Assembly: GCF_024758705.1 (NCBI RefSeq)
Contig: NZ_CP096971.1
Location: 1,364,001-1,428,000, forward strand
From: Sphingomonas sp. SUN019
GTDB taxonomy: Bacteria > Pseudomonadota > Alphaproteobacteria > Sphingomonadales > Sphingomonadaceae
DNA: 64,000 bases
Reading direction: 5' to 3'
Below are positions 9,229-16,702 of this stretch, one piece after another (positions within the stretch are counted from its first letter, which is position 1; each line of letters begins with the position of its first letter). A model generated the notes under the pieces. That model was not told the origin of the DNA. It was given only the letters and a program-made list of their open reading frames with translations, and searched no databases. The position numbers and the translations under genes were made by a program.

Positions 9229-9934
9229 GGGCTTTCACGCACAGGGCGGGCGGATGCGCGCGCAGTGGGATGCGGGGAAGCCGCTCGCCAAGCAGCTGTG
9301 GCGGCGCGTCGTGATGGCCAAGATCGCGATGCAGGGCGCGCTGCTCGCCTTCCACGATGCCCCCGGGGCCACCGCGTTCGACCTGATCGCCCGGCGGGTG
9401 CGATCGGGCGATCCAGACAATCTCGAGGCGCAGGCGGCACGCCGCTACTGGCCCGCGCTGATGGGGCCCGATTTCCGCCGTGATCGCGATGCGGCCGGGG
9501 CCAACGCGTTGCTCAATTACGGTTATGCGGTGATGCGCGCGACCGTCGCGCGGGCGGTCATCGCCGCGGGATTGCATCCGACGATCGGCATCTTCCACGC
9601 CAATCGCGGCAACGCCTTCGCGCTGGCGGATGATCTGGTCGAGCCGTTCCGCCCGCTCGTCGACGCGCTGGTTGTCGCGATGCTCGGCCAGGGTGTCGAG
9701 GCGCTCGATCCCGAAATCAAGCGCCGTTTCGCCCGGCTGATTGCGTTCGATGTCCGCATCGGAGCCGAGATGTCGCCTGTTTCCGTCGCGGCGCAGCGGC
9801 TGGCGCAGTCGCTCGCCCGTAGTTTCGAAATGAATACATCCGATCTGGCGCTGTTCGTCCCGCCCACACTGATGGAATGGGCTGCGCTGACCCGCCCGCT
9901 CGATCCGTTCCCAGGATCGTCAGGGGACGAATGA
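8993..9934 (+). CDS. cas1: Cas1, type II, N-terminus replaced by cas9 sequence
   Basis: A 313-residue type II Cas1, the spacer-integration nuclease that works with Cas2. The conserved core is intact: the NLEAQAARRYW helix (Glu145), IFHANRGNAFALADD (His202) and LVEPFRPLVD (Glu217) supply the expected metal ligands. Homology starts only at LHLSAYRGFLIV, so about the first 15 family residues are gone. They are replaced by MRSTPRSL, read from the cas9 RuvC-III codons in another frame. The frame is closed upstream by TAG at 8942, and ATG 8993 is the first usable start. The ORF lies 236 bases inside the cas9 remnant. The lost first beta-strand may impair folding or dimerisation. Confidence 0.85.
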   Translation: MRSTPRSLLHLSAYRGFLIVAKDREEVGRVALDDVHAVILHAHGCTWTGNLVAALAERGSPIVFCNTHHHPVAVTLPIEGFHAQGGRMRAQWDAGKPLAKQLWRRVVMAKIAMQGALLAFHDAPGATAFDLIARRVRSGDPDNLEAQAARRYWPALMGPDFRRDRDAAGANALLNYGYAVMRATVARAVIAAGLHPTIGIFHANRGNAFALADDLVEPFRPLVDALVVAMLGQGVEALDPEIKRRFARLIAFDVRIGAEMSPVSVAAQRLAQSLARSFEMNTSDLALFVPPTLMEWAALTRPLDPFPGSSGDE

Positions 9935-10272
9935 GCGATGGCGCGCACCTCAGCGGCTACCGGTTGATGTGGATTTTCGTGATGTTCGACTTGCCCGTCG
10001 GCACCAAACAGCAATCGCGCGAGGCGACCAAATTTCGCGAGTTCCTGCTAGACCAGGGATTCGAGATGAGTCAGTTTTCGGTGTATGCCAGGTTCTGCAA
10101 CGGCCGGGAAAGCTACGATTCGCACATCAAGCGAATCGAACGCAATCTGCCCGAAAAGGGTGAGATCCACGTCCTCACATTCACGGACAAGCAGTATGAA
10201 AACATCGTCCGCTTCTCCAGCCAACGTCGCAAGCGGCCAAGAAAAAATCCGGATCAGCTGGCGTTGTTCTGA
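9931..10272 (+). CDS. cas2: Cas2 spacer-acquisition protein
   Basis: A 113-residue Cas2 of the type II kind: RLMWIFVMFDLPVGTKQQSR at the N-terminus with the conserved Asp after the first strand, then FEMSQFSVYARFCNGRES. Cas2 forms the central dimer of the Cas1-Cas2 integrase. The start ATG at 9931 overlaps the cas1 stop (ATGA), implying translational coupling. An upstream start at 9877 would only add residues read from inside cas1. The gene is full length with no lesion, unlike cas9. The CRISPR array begins 73 bases after its stop. Confidence 0.9.
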   Translation: MSDGAHLSGYRLMWIFVMFDLPVGTKQQSREATKFREFLLDQGFEMSQFSVYARFCNGRESYDSHIKRIERNLPEKGEIHVLTFTDKQYENIVRFSSQRRKRPRKNPDQLALF

Positions 10273-10344
10273 TTCGGCGCGCCGTTTCTACCGGACCGAA
10301 TGTGGCGTTTTTTCGTTCAAGTTGAACGAGTTGAAGCCACATCC

Positions 10345-10512
10345 GGCCTAGCAGTTCAGAAATCGCAGGCCAACAGCAACCGGCGCGGGCTGCGATGTCC
10401 GAGACGTGGAGGCCTAGCAGTTCAGAAATCGCAGGCCAACAGCAACGCCTCGATCGCCGCATCACGTCACTGGAGAGGCCCGGCAGTTCAGAAATCGCAA
10501 GCCAACAGCAGT
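10345..10512 (-). CRISPR. Type II-C CRISPR array, three 36-bp repeats and two 30-bp spacers
   Basis: Repeats lie at 10345-10380, 10411-10446 and 10477-10512, with spacers at 10381-10410 and 10447-10476, an exact 66-base period. Repeats 1 and 2 are identical. Repeat 3 differs at a few places (CCGG for CTAG, CAAGCC for CAGGCC, final AGT). Because the tracrRNA anti-repeat is on the minus strand, the crRNA sense must also be minus, reading GTTGCTGTTGGCCTGCGATT at the repeat start. The diverged repeat then lies at the transcription-proximal end, beside AT-rich DNA. Neither spacer matches this window by eye. Confidence 0.95.
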
Positions 10513-10645
10513 AAATTCAAGTTATTTTGTAGAACAAAAAATCGTGTGGTTTACAAGTAGAATAAAATTATAATTACTTACAGCGATATTTTTTACTTGA
10601 AAAAACTCGTATTATTTAGAAATCTCAGGACTGTAACCGCCCAAT
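10513..10645. other. AT-rich flank, candidate CRISPR leader
   Basis: About 130 bases of strongly AT-rich DNA, in contrast with the GC-rich surroundings, directly next to the crRNA-proximal repeat. It contains ATTATAAT near 10567-10574, a possible -10 on either strand, and many A/T runs. The position and composition fit a leader, but no -35 or integration-factor site could be assigned. It contains no gene. Confidence 0.45.
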
Positions 10646-11521
10646 TCAACTACGGCGCAAAACGCGCCCCGCAACAGCATCGAGCCGGGCCAATACCACG
10701 GGATCGCGCGCCGCGGGATCGGTGATCAGCGCGTGATCCAGCACCGTGTCGAGCGGCGACGCGGTCCGTTCGACCGGCAACGACGCGACGAACGCCTGCA
10801 CCAGCCGCCGCGCGACCGCGCCGTTCGCGCCCATCTGCGCGATGACCTCGCTCACCTCGACGAATGCCGCCGCGTCGCGCCAGCAATCGTAATCGGTGAC
10901 CATCCCGACCAAGGCGTAGGGCAACTCCGCCTCGCGCGCCAACCGCGCCTCCGGCATCGCGGTCATGCCGATCACGTCCGCGCCCCACTGCCGGAACAAC
11001 AGGCTTTCGGCGCGGGTTGAGAATTGCGGCCCCTCCATTGCCAGATAGGTCGCGCCGGTCGCCGCCACCCCGCCCGCGTCGCGAATCGCTACCGCCGCGA
11101 AGCCCGACAGGCGCGGGCACACGGGTTCGGCCATCGAGACATGCGCGACCATGCCGGTGCCGAAAAAGCTCGCCGGACGCTGCACGGTCCGGTCGATGAA
11201 CTGGTCGACGACGACGAACCGCCCCGGCGCAAGCTCCTCGCGCAGCGACCCGATCGACGAAATCGCGAGGATGTCGGTGCAGCCGCAGCGTTTCAGCGCA
11301 TCGATATTGGCGCGCGTGTTGACCTCGCCCGGCGGGATGCGGTGGCCGCGGCCATGACGCGGCAGGAAACGCACCGCGACCCCGCCGATCCGGCCGTGCA
11401 GGATCGCATCCGACGGATCACCCCACGGTGTTGCGACCGCGCGCCATTCCGCCTCCTCCAGCGCGTCGATCGCGTACAGGCCCGACCCGCCGATGATCCC
11501 GATCGTCCATTCGCTCGTCAC
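10646..11521 (-). CDS. mtnP: S-methyl-5'-thioadenosine phosphorylase
   Basis: Cleaves methylthioadenosine with phosphate to adenine and methylthioribose-1-phosphate in the methionine salvage pathway. It belongs to the PNP/MTAP family: IGIIGGSGLYAID at the start (phosphate loop), then FLPRHGRGHRIPPGEVNTRA, and TYLAMEGPQFSTRAES with VIGMTAMPEARLAREAEL in the substrate region. About 291 residues, normal for the family. The start is the GTG at 11521, which overlaps the stop of the upstream histidine kinase gene (GTGA) and gives MTSEWTIGIIGG. A longer reading starting inside the kinase would add nothing conserved. It is probably the last gene of the minus-strand kinase-regulator transcript, without obvious functional link to it. 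Confidence 0.93.
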   Translation of the reverse strand: MTSEWTIGIIGGSGLYAIDALEEAEWRAVATPWGDPSDAILHGRIGGVAVRFLPRHGRGHRIPPGEVNTRANIDALKRCGCTDILAISSIGSLREELAPGRFVVVDQFIDRTVQRPASFFGTGMVAHVSMAEPVCPRLSGFAAVAIRDAGGVAATGATYLAMEGPQFSTRAESLLFRQWGADVIGMTAMPEARLAREAELPYALVGMVTDYDCWRDAAAFVEVSEVIAQMGANGAVARRLVQAFVASLPVERTASPLDTVLDHALITDPAARDPVVLARLDAVAGRVLRRS

Positions 11522-12837
11522 GGTCTGTCCCCTGCAATCCTGAAGCACGCGCCACCGCCTGCACGGTCGACCACGTCAATCGACCAGCCATGTGCGACGA
11601 CGATCTGCCGCACCAGGTTCAGCCCCACGCCATTGCCGTCGCTGCGCGTGCTGAAGAACGGCAGGAACACGTCGCGCCGCAACGCTTCCGGTACGCCGGG
11701 GCCGTTGTCCTCGACCAGGATCGTCACCGCATCCTCCCGCGCCGTGATCGAGAGCATCACCTGCGCATCGGGCCTCGGCCCGGCGGCCTGCGCGGCGTTG
11801 CGCAGCAGGTTGATCAGCGCCTGCGCCAGCAGATCGGGGTCGGCGCGCAGCAGCAGGCCGTCGTCGATCGAAGTACTTAGCGTCAGGTCGGGCCAGTCGA
11901 CGCGGATCAGCCGCGCCAGTTCCTCGGCGAACGGCGCGGCGGCGAAATGCTGCAGCCGCACCTCGGGCGCGGCGGACACCGCGCGATAGCTGTTTATGAA
12001 GCTGTGCAGCCCCGCAGTCCGCCGCGCCATCGTCGCCACCGCCTCGCGCGCCGCGGTTACATCAGCCGTATCGCCCTCCAACATCGCCGCGGCGGTCGCC
12101 GACAACGACGTGACCGGGGTCAGCGAATTGAGGATCTCGTGCGTCAGGACGCGCACCAGATCGGTTTGAGCGGCGATTTCCACCGCGTCCAGCGTACCCT
12201 GCACCGGCTCGACCGTGATCGCGCGCACCCGCGCGCCGAGCCGCACCAGCGTCGCCGCGCGAAGGATCGCGCGGTGCGGGCCGCCCGGCAGCCGCAGGAT
12301 GACCAGTTCGGCCCCATCGCGCGTCGTGTCGGCCAGCCGCGCCGCAAAGGTCGCGCCAAATATCGCGAAATCGTCCGGGCGTACGCCCTCGCAACCTGCG
12401 AACAGACGTCGGGCGGCCTTGTTCGCCAGCCGCACGCCGTGCGGGTCGTCGATCGTCAGCAATGCGACGGGCAGGTCGTCGACCAGCGCCTCCAGAAACC
12501 GCAACTCCTGCAGGCCGGTTTCGCGTTCGCGCCGCAACCGCTCGATCGCGCCGTTCAGCGCCACGCCCAGCGCCGCAAATCCTGCCCCGCCGCGTGCATC
12601 GAAGCGCGTCGCGAAGTCGCCGTGCTGCTGCGCCTCGATGAAGCGCGCGAGCGTCCGATTGGTCCGCGTCACATGCCGCCACAGCCCCGCCCCCGCGCCC
12701 GCCACCAGCAACCCCGCGACAATCCGCACCGCCGCCAGCCCGGGCGTTTCGAGCGCCAGCGAGAAGCCGAGCAGCGCCCCGAAAATCGCTGCGATCCATG
12801 CGATCAGGACCAGCGTGAAGCGCCGATCAAAGCCCAT
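11518..12837 (-). CDS. Membrane sensor histidine kinase, NtrY-like
   Basis: A 439-residue kinase. Two N-terminal membrane helices (about residues 7-28 and 33-48) are followed by a linker, a PAS-like region (LVDDLPVALLTIDD), a HisKA helix with VLTHEILNSLTPVTSL (phospho-His near 250) and an HATPase domain with LINLLRNAAQAAG (N box), VEDNGPGVPE (G1) and GNGVGLNLVRQI (G2). The almost absent periplasmic loop suggests it senses the membrane or cytoplasm. Its start overlaps the end of the upstream NtrC-type regulator gene, so the two form a pair. It probably controls the divergent efflux operon. Confidence 0.9.
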   Translation of the reverse strand: MGFDRRFTLVLIAWIAAIFGALLGFSLALETPGLAAVRIVAGLLVAGAGAGLWRHVTRTNRTLARFIEAQQHGDFATRFDARGGAGFAALGVALNGAIERLRRERETGLQELRFLEALVDDLPVALLTIDDPHGVRLANKAARRLFAGCEGVRPDDFAIFGATFAARLADTTRDGAELVILRLPGGPHRAILRAATLVRLGARVRAITVEPVQGTLDAVEIAAQTDLVRVLTHEILNSLTPVTSLSATAAAMLEGDTADVTAAREAVATMARRTAGLHSFINSYRAVSAAPEVRLQHFAAAPFAEELARLIRVDWPDLTLSTSIDDGLLLRADPDLLAQALINLLRNAAQAAGPRPDAQVMLSITAREDAVTILVEDNGPGVPEALRRDVFLPFFSTRSDGNGVGLNLVRQIVVAHGWSIDVVDRAGGGACFRIAGDRP

Positions 12838-14212
12838 GCTTCTCCATTCGCCGATAGAGCGCGGCGCGCGAAACGCCCAGTTCGGTCGCGGTGGCGGAGA
12901 TGTTGTAGCCGTGCTTCTTCAGCGCTTCCTCGACCAGCCGCCGCTCGACCCGGTCGAGGTTATAGTCGACCGGCGGCGTCACCACCGCCGCCGTCGCGAT
13001 CCGCGGCGACGGCGCGCCGATCGGAAAATCGTCCGGGCCGAGCGGGGTGTCGCCCCCCAGGATCACCGCGCGCTCGATCGCATGACGCAGCGCCCGCACG
13101 TTCCCCGGCCAGTCGTGCGCAGTCAGCGCCGCCAGCGCCTCCGCGGTCAATCGCGGCGCGGGGCGGTCGTAACGGCGCGCATAATGATCGAGGTAATGGT
13201 CGATCAGCGCCGCCACATCCTCGCGCCGCTCACGAAGTGGGGGCAACTCGATCTCGACCGTGTTCAGCCGGAACAGCAAATCCTGCCGGAAATGGCGGTC
13301 GTCGCGCAGCATCGCGGGCGTCATGTTGGTCGCTGCGATCACGCGGATATCGACCGGCACGGGCTTGTTCGCGCCGACCGGCGTCACCTGCCTTTGTTCC
13401 AGCACGGTCAGCAATTTGGGCTGCAGATGCAGCGGCAGGTTCGCAATCTCGTCGAGGAACAATGTCCCGCCGTTCGCGGCCTGGATTCGCCCCACGCGGT
13501 CGCTGCGTGCATCGGTGAACGCGCCCTTCACATGGCCGAACAGCTCCGAATCGATCAGTTCGGTGGCGATCGCGCCCAGATCGACGGTCTGCATCGGCTT
13601 TCCCGCGCGCCTAGAATGCGCGTGCAGCGCGCGCGCGACGAGTTCCTTCCCGGTGCCATTCTCGCCCAGCACCAGCACGTTGGCGTCGGTCGGCCCGGCG
13701 CGCTCGACCAGCGAATGCACCCGCGCCATCGCGGGCGACGCGCCGATCAGCGGCGATCCCCCCGCCGCGGGCACAGGCGGCGGCGTGCCCCGCTTCGACC
13801 GGCGGAGCGCCGCGGCGGTGCGCACCGTCGCCAGCAGCCGCGCATTGTCCCACGGCTTCGACACGAAATCGGTCGCGCCGCGCTTCATCGCCTCCACCGC
13901 CACCTTCACCCCGGCGTGCGCGGTGATCATCACCACGATCAAATCGGGGTCGGCCGCCAGCAACGCATCGAGCAGCGCCAGTCCCTCGCTCGCATCGGTC
14001 GCGCCACGCCCGTAATTCGCGTCGAGCAGCGCTACGTCGGGCCGCCGCGTCGCCACCACCGCGGCGGCATCCGCCGGATCGGTCAGCGTCACGACCTCGC
14101 GAAACAGTCCGCGCAACAACAGCCTGATCGAGGTCAGAATGTCCTGATCGTCATCGACCACCAGACACAGATCGAATTCCGCCCCCGCACCCATCTGTTC
14201 GCTTTCGTACAA
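12827..14212 (-). CDS. NtrC-family sigma-54 response regulator
   Basis: A 461-residue bacterial enhancer-binding protein with the full three-part layout: receiver domain (residues 14-130; acidic DDD at 20-22, Asp64, Lys119), AAA+ domain (Walker A GENGTGKE at 183-190, GAFTDA at 230-235, Walker B GGTLFLDEI) and a C-terminal Fis-type helix-turn-helix (ISATATELGVSRAALYRRM). The loop that touches sigma-54 reads GAFTDA instead of GAFTGA, a known variant that keeps the key Phe and Thr. The divergent operon has a -24/-12 promoter and TGTCCG-N4-CGGACA palindromes. One palindrome lies five bases upstream of this gene's start, which suggests that it also controls itself. Confidence 0.93.
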   Translation of the reverse strand: MYESEQMGAGAEFDLCLVVDDDQDILTSIRLLLRGLFREVVTLTDPADAAAVVATRRPDVALLDANYGRGATDASEGLALLDALLAADPDLIVVMITAHAGVKVAVEAMKRGATDFVSKPWDNARLLATVRTAAALRRSKRGTPPPVPAAGGSPLIGASPAMARVHSLVERAGPTDANVLVLGENGTGKELVARALHAHSRRAGKPMQTVDLGAIATELIDSELFGHVKGAFTDARSDRVGRIQAANGGTLFLDEIANLPLHLQPKLLTVLEQRQVTPVGANKPVPVDIRVIAATNMTPAMLRDDRHFRQDLLFRLNTVEIELPPLRERREDVAALIDHYLDHYARRYDRPAPRLTAEALAALTAHDWPGNVRALRHAIERAVILGGDTPLGPDDFPIGAPSPRIATAAVVTPPVDYNLDRVERRLVEEALKKHGYNISATATELGVSRAALYRRMEKHGL

Positions 14213-14216
14213 TCAC

Positions 14217-14232
14217 TGTCCGGAATCGGACA
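14217..14232. promoter_or_regulatory. Palindrome TGTCCG-N4-CGGACA, candidate upstream activator site
   Basis: A perfect 6+4+6 inverted repeat just upstream of the regulator gene and about 55 bases upstream of the -24 box of the divergent operon. The same palindrome recurs at 14492-14507. Perfect dyads placed this way are typical of Fis-domain enhancer-binding regulators. Assignment to the adjacent regulator is inferred from position. Confidence 0.65.
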
Positions 14233-14285
14233 ATCAATAACCGTGCCAATAACGAAAACAACTGTAGTCGACAAGCTTCTCGCTC

Positions 14286-14301
14286 TGGCACGCTTCCTGC
14301 T
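14286..14301 (+). promoter_or_regulatory. Sigma-54 (-24/-12) promoter of the efflux operon
   Basis: TGGCACGCTTCCTGCT fits the sigma-54 consensus TGGCAC-N5-TTGC closely: GG of the -24 element, GC of the -12 element, ten bases between them. It lies 42 bases before the first ATG of the operon and beside a sigma-54-type regulator gene, which strongly supports the call. Confidence 0.8.
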
Positions 14302-14342
14302 GAGTATCTGGCACAAGGGCAAAACCCGGTGGGAGACGAGTG

Positions 14343-14567
14343 ATGGCGGACCGCGATATCAGGGCGAGCAGGCGCACGGCGCTGGCGGTGATCGCCGCCG
14401 CGATCGCGTTGACCGCGATGCTGTCGCCTGGTCCGAAGGCGAAGGTCGAGCTGACCACCGCGCGCATTTCGGTCCTGCTGGAAACCGGCCCTGTCCGATT
14501 CCGGACATTCGTGTCCGATAATGCACAGCCAGCCGGGCTGACTTTGTCGATCGGCAGCATCGCCTGA
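14343..14567 (+). CDS. Small membrane-anchored protein at the head of the efflux operon
   Basis: A 74-residue frame starting MADRDIRASRRTALAVIAAA, with one hydrophobic helix (about residues 12-28) and a short polar C-terminus. Its stop overlaps the ATG of the adaptor gene (TGATGA), typical of translational coupling. No family was recognised. The second TGTCCG-N4-CGGACA palindrome lies inside it and sets part of its residue sequence (TGPVRFRTFVSD). The frame may be a genuine small protein or a translated leader that carries an operator. A GTG three bases upstream is an alternative start. Confidence 0.5.
   Translation: MADRDIRASRRTALAVIAAAIALTAMLSPGPKAKVELTTARISVLLETGPVRFRTFVSDNAQPAGLTLSIGSIA
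14492..14517. promoter_or_regulatory. Second TGTCCG-N4-CGGACA palindrome plus a half-site
   Basis: A perfect inverted repeat at 14492-14507 with the same half-sites as at 14217-14232, followed by a further TGTCCG at 14512-14517. It lies about 190 bases downstream of the -24/-12 promoter, inside a coding frame. It could act as a downstream enhancer, a looping partner or a repressive site. Confidence 0.55.
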
Positions 14568-15883
14568 TGAGCGTGCTGCGCCTGAAAACCGAACCGGCGG
14601 CGGGCGGCGCCGCGATCAGCGGCAGCGGCATGGACCGCGTCGTCACCAGGCGCAGCCTGCCGTTGCGCACGAAGATCGTAGGTGGCGTCGCGCTGCTGAT
14701 GCTGCTGATCGCCGCCTTCTGGTGGTTCGCGCCCAGCGCCGGGTCGCAGACCATCCCCGCCGACCGCCTGACGATCTCGCCCGTTAAGCAAGGCGTGTTC
14801 GAGGATTTCGTACCCTTGCGTGCGCGCGTCACCCCTCTGCTGACCGTCTATCTCGACGCGATCGAAGGCGGCCGCGTCGAGGAGGTCGTGGCGGAGGACG
14901 GCGCATCGCTCGCCAAGGGTCAGCTGATCGCGGTGCTGTCGAACGCCGAACTGCAACTCTCCACCCTCGCCCGCCAGACCGAGGTCGAACAGCAGATCAA
15001 CAACATGCGCAGCCAGGAACTGGCGCTGGCGCAGACCCGCCTCGCCAACGAACGCTCGCTGCTGGAGGCCGGACTCGCTGCGACGAAGATGCGGCGGCAA
15101 TTCGAGCGCGAACGCCCGCTCGCCGCACGCGGCTTCGTCGCCGGCCGCCAGTTCGACGACACGCGCGACGCCTACGACTACGAACGCCGCCGCCTCGCGG
15201 TACTCGAACGCAGCCGCGCCACCGACGAACGCCTGCAATCGAGCCAGCTCGCGCAGACCCGCGCCTCGAGCCAGTCGATGCGCGCCAGCCTCGGCCTCGC
15301 ACGCGCCAATCTGGAGGCGCTGAACCTGCGCGCGCCGGTCGCCGGGCAATTGTCGGGCTTCAGCATCCAGGTCGGCCAGTCGCTCGCGCGCGGAGAACGC
15401 GTCGGACAGATCGACAGCCCCGGCCGCAACAAACTGATGAGCGGAGTCGACGAATTCTACCTCGGCCGCGTCCAATTGGGCCAGAAGGCGACTGTCACGG
15501 TCGGCACGAAGACCTATGCCGCAAAGGTCGCCAAAATCTATCCGCAGGTGCAGAATGGCCAGTTCCAGGTCGACCTGCACTTCACGCAGGGCGAACCCGC
15601 CGATCTCCAGCGCGGGCAGACCTTGCAGGCGAAACTGACGCTCGGCGACGCGCAGCCTGCGAAGCTCATTCCGAACGGCGCTTTCTACAACGAAACCGGC
15701 GGCAACTGGGTCTTCGTGCTCGCCCCCGACGGCCACAGCGCGGTGAAACGCCAGGTCCGTCTCGGCCGCCGCAACGCCGATTCGATCGAGGTGCTCGACG
15801 GGCTCGACAACAACGAACGCGTCGTCACCTCCCCCTACACCGGTTTCGCCGACAAGGACCGGCTCGACCTCGCGACCTCATGA
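14567..15883 (+). CDS. HlyD/MacA-type periplasmic adaptor protein
   Basis: A 438-residue membrane-fusion protein that would bridge an inner-membrane ABC exporter to an outer-membrane channel. One N-terminal membrane helix (near 36-55, KIVGGVALLMLLIAAFWWF) is followed by a barrel-sandwich hybrid domain split by a long alpha-helical hairpin (about 120-245, rich in Arg, Gln and Ala heptads), the second lipoyl half (LRAPVAGQLSGFSIQVGQSL) and beta-barrel and membrane-proximal domains. The gene overlaps the upstream small ORF and is followed by the ATPase and two permeases. No outer-membrane factor is encoded nearby. Confidence 0.88.
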   Translation: MSVLRLKTEPAAGGAAISGSGMDRVVTRRSLPLRTKIVGGVALLMLLIAAFWWFAPSAGSQTIPADRLTISPVKQGVFEDFVPLRARVTPLLTVYLDAIEGGRVEEVVAEDGASLAKGQLIAVLSNAELQLSTLARQTEVEQQINNMRSQELALAQTRLANERSLLEAGLAATKMRRQFERERPLAARGFVAGRQFDDTRDAYDYERRRLAVLERSRATDERLQSSQLAQTRASSQSMRASLGLARANLEALNLRAPVAGQLSGFSIQVGQSLARGERVGQIDSPGRNKLMSGVDEFYLGRVQLGQKATVTVGTKTYAAKVAKIYPQVQNGQFQVDLHFTQGEPADLQRGQTLQAKLTLGDAQPAKLIPNGAFYNETGGNWVFVLAPDGHSAVKRQVRLGRRNADSIEVLDGLDNNERVVTSPYTGFADKDRLDLATS

Positions 15884-15894
15884 AAGGACCACAA

Positions 15895-16575
<681 letters not shown>

Positions 16576-16583
16576 GCACCGAT

Positions 16584-16661
16584 CCGTCGTTGCGAGCGCA
16601 GCGAACCAATCCAGCGCAGCGTGCCGGACACTGGATTGCTTCGCTGCGCTCGCAACGACGG
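16584..16661. repeat. Long imperfect palindrome between ATPase and permease genes
   Basis: Arms at 16584-16614 and 16631-16661 are inverted copies of about 31 bases (CCGTCGTTGCGAGCGCAGCG and its complement) around a 16-base loop. It fills most of the 127-base gap and has no T-run. It looks like a dispersed intergenic repeat (REP-like). In mRNA it would form a strong stem that could lower permease expression or shield the 3' end of the upstream mRNA. Confidence 0.85.
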
Positions 16662-16702
16662 ACGGTAGTTATCGGGAACAGGAACGCACAGGGATCATGA
16701 CC

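Noticed and set aside
6230-10645. A prophage or integrative element as explanation for the region
   Set aside because: No integrase, phage structural gene, tRNA attachment site or direct repeats were found. Only a decayed IS and defence remnants are present.
12215-14521. Plus-strand open frame of about 768 codons
   Set aside because: It lies opposite the kinase and sigma-54 regulator genes, both full of family motifs, and encodes only Arg/His-rich low-complexity text.
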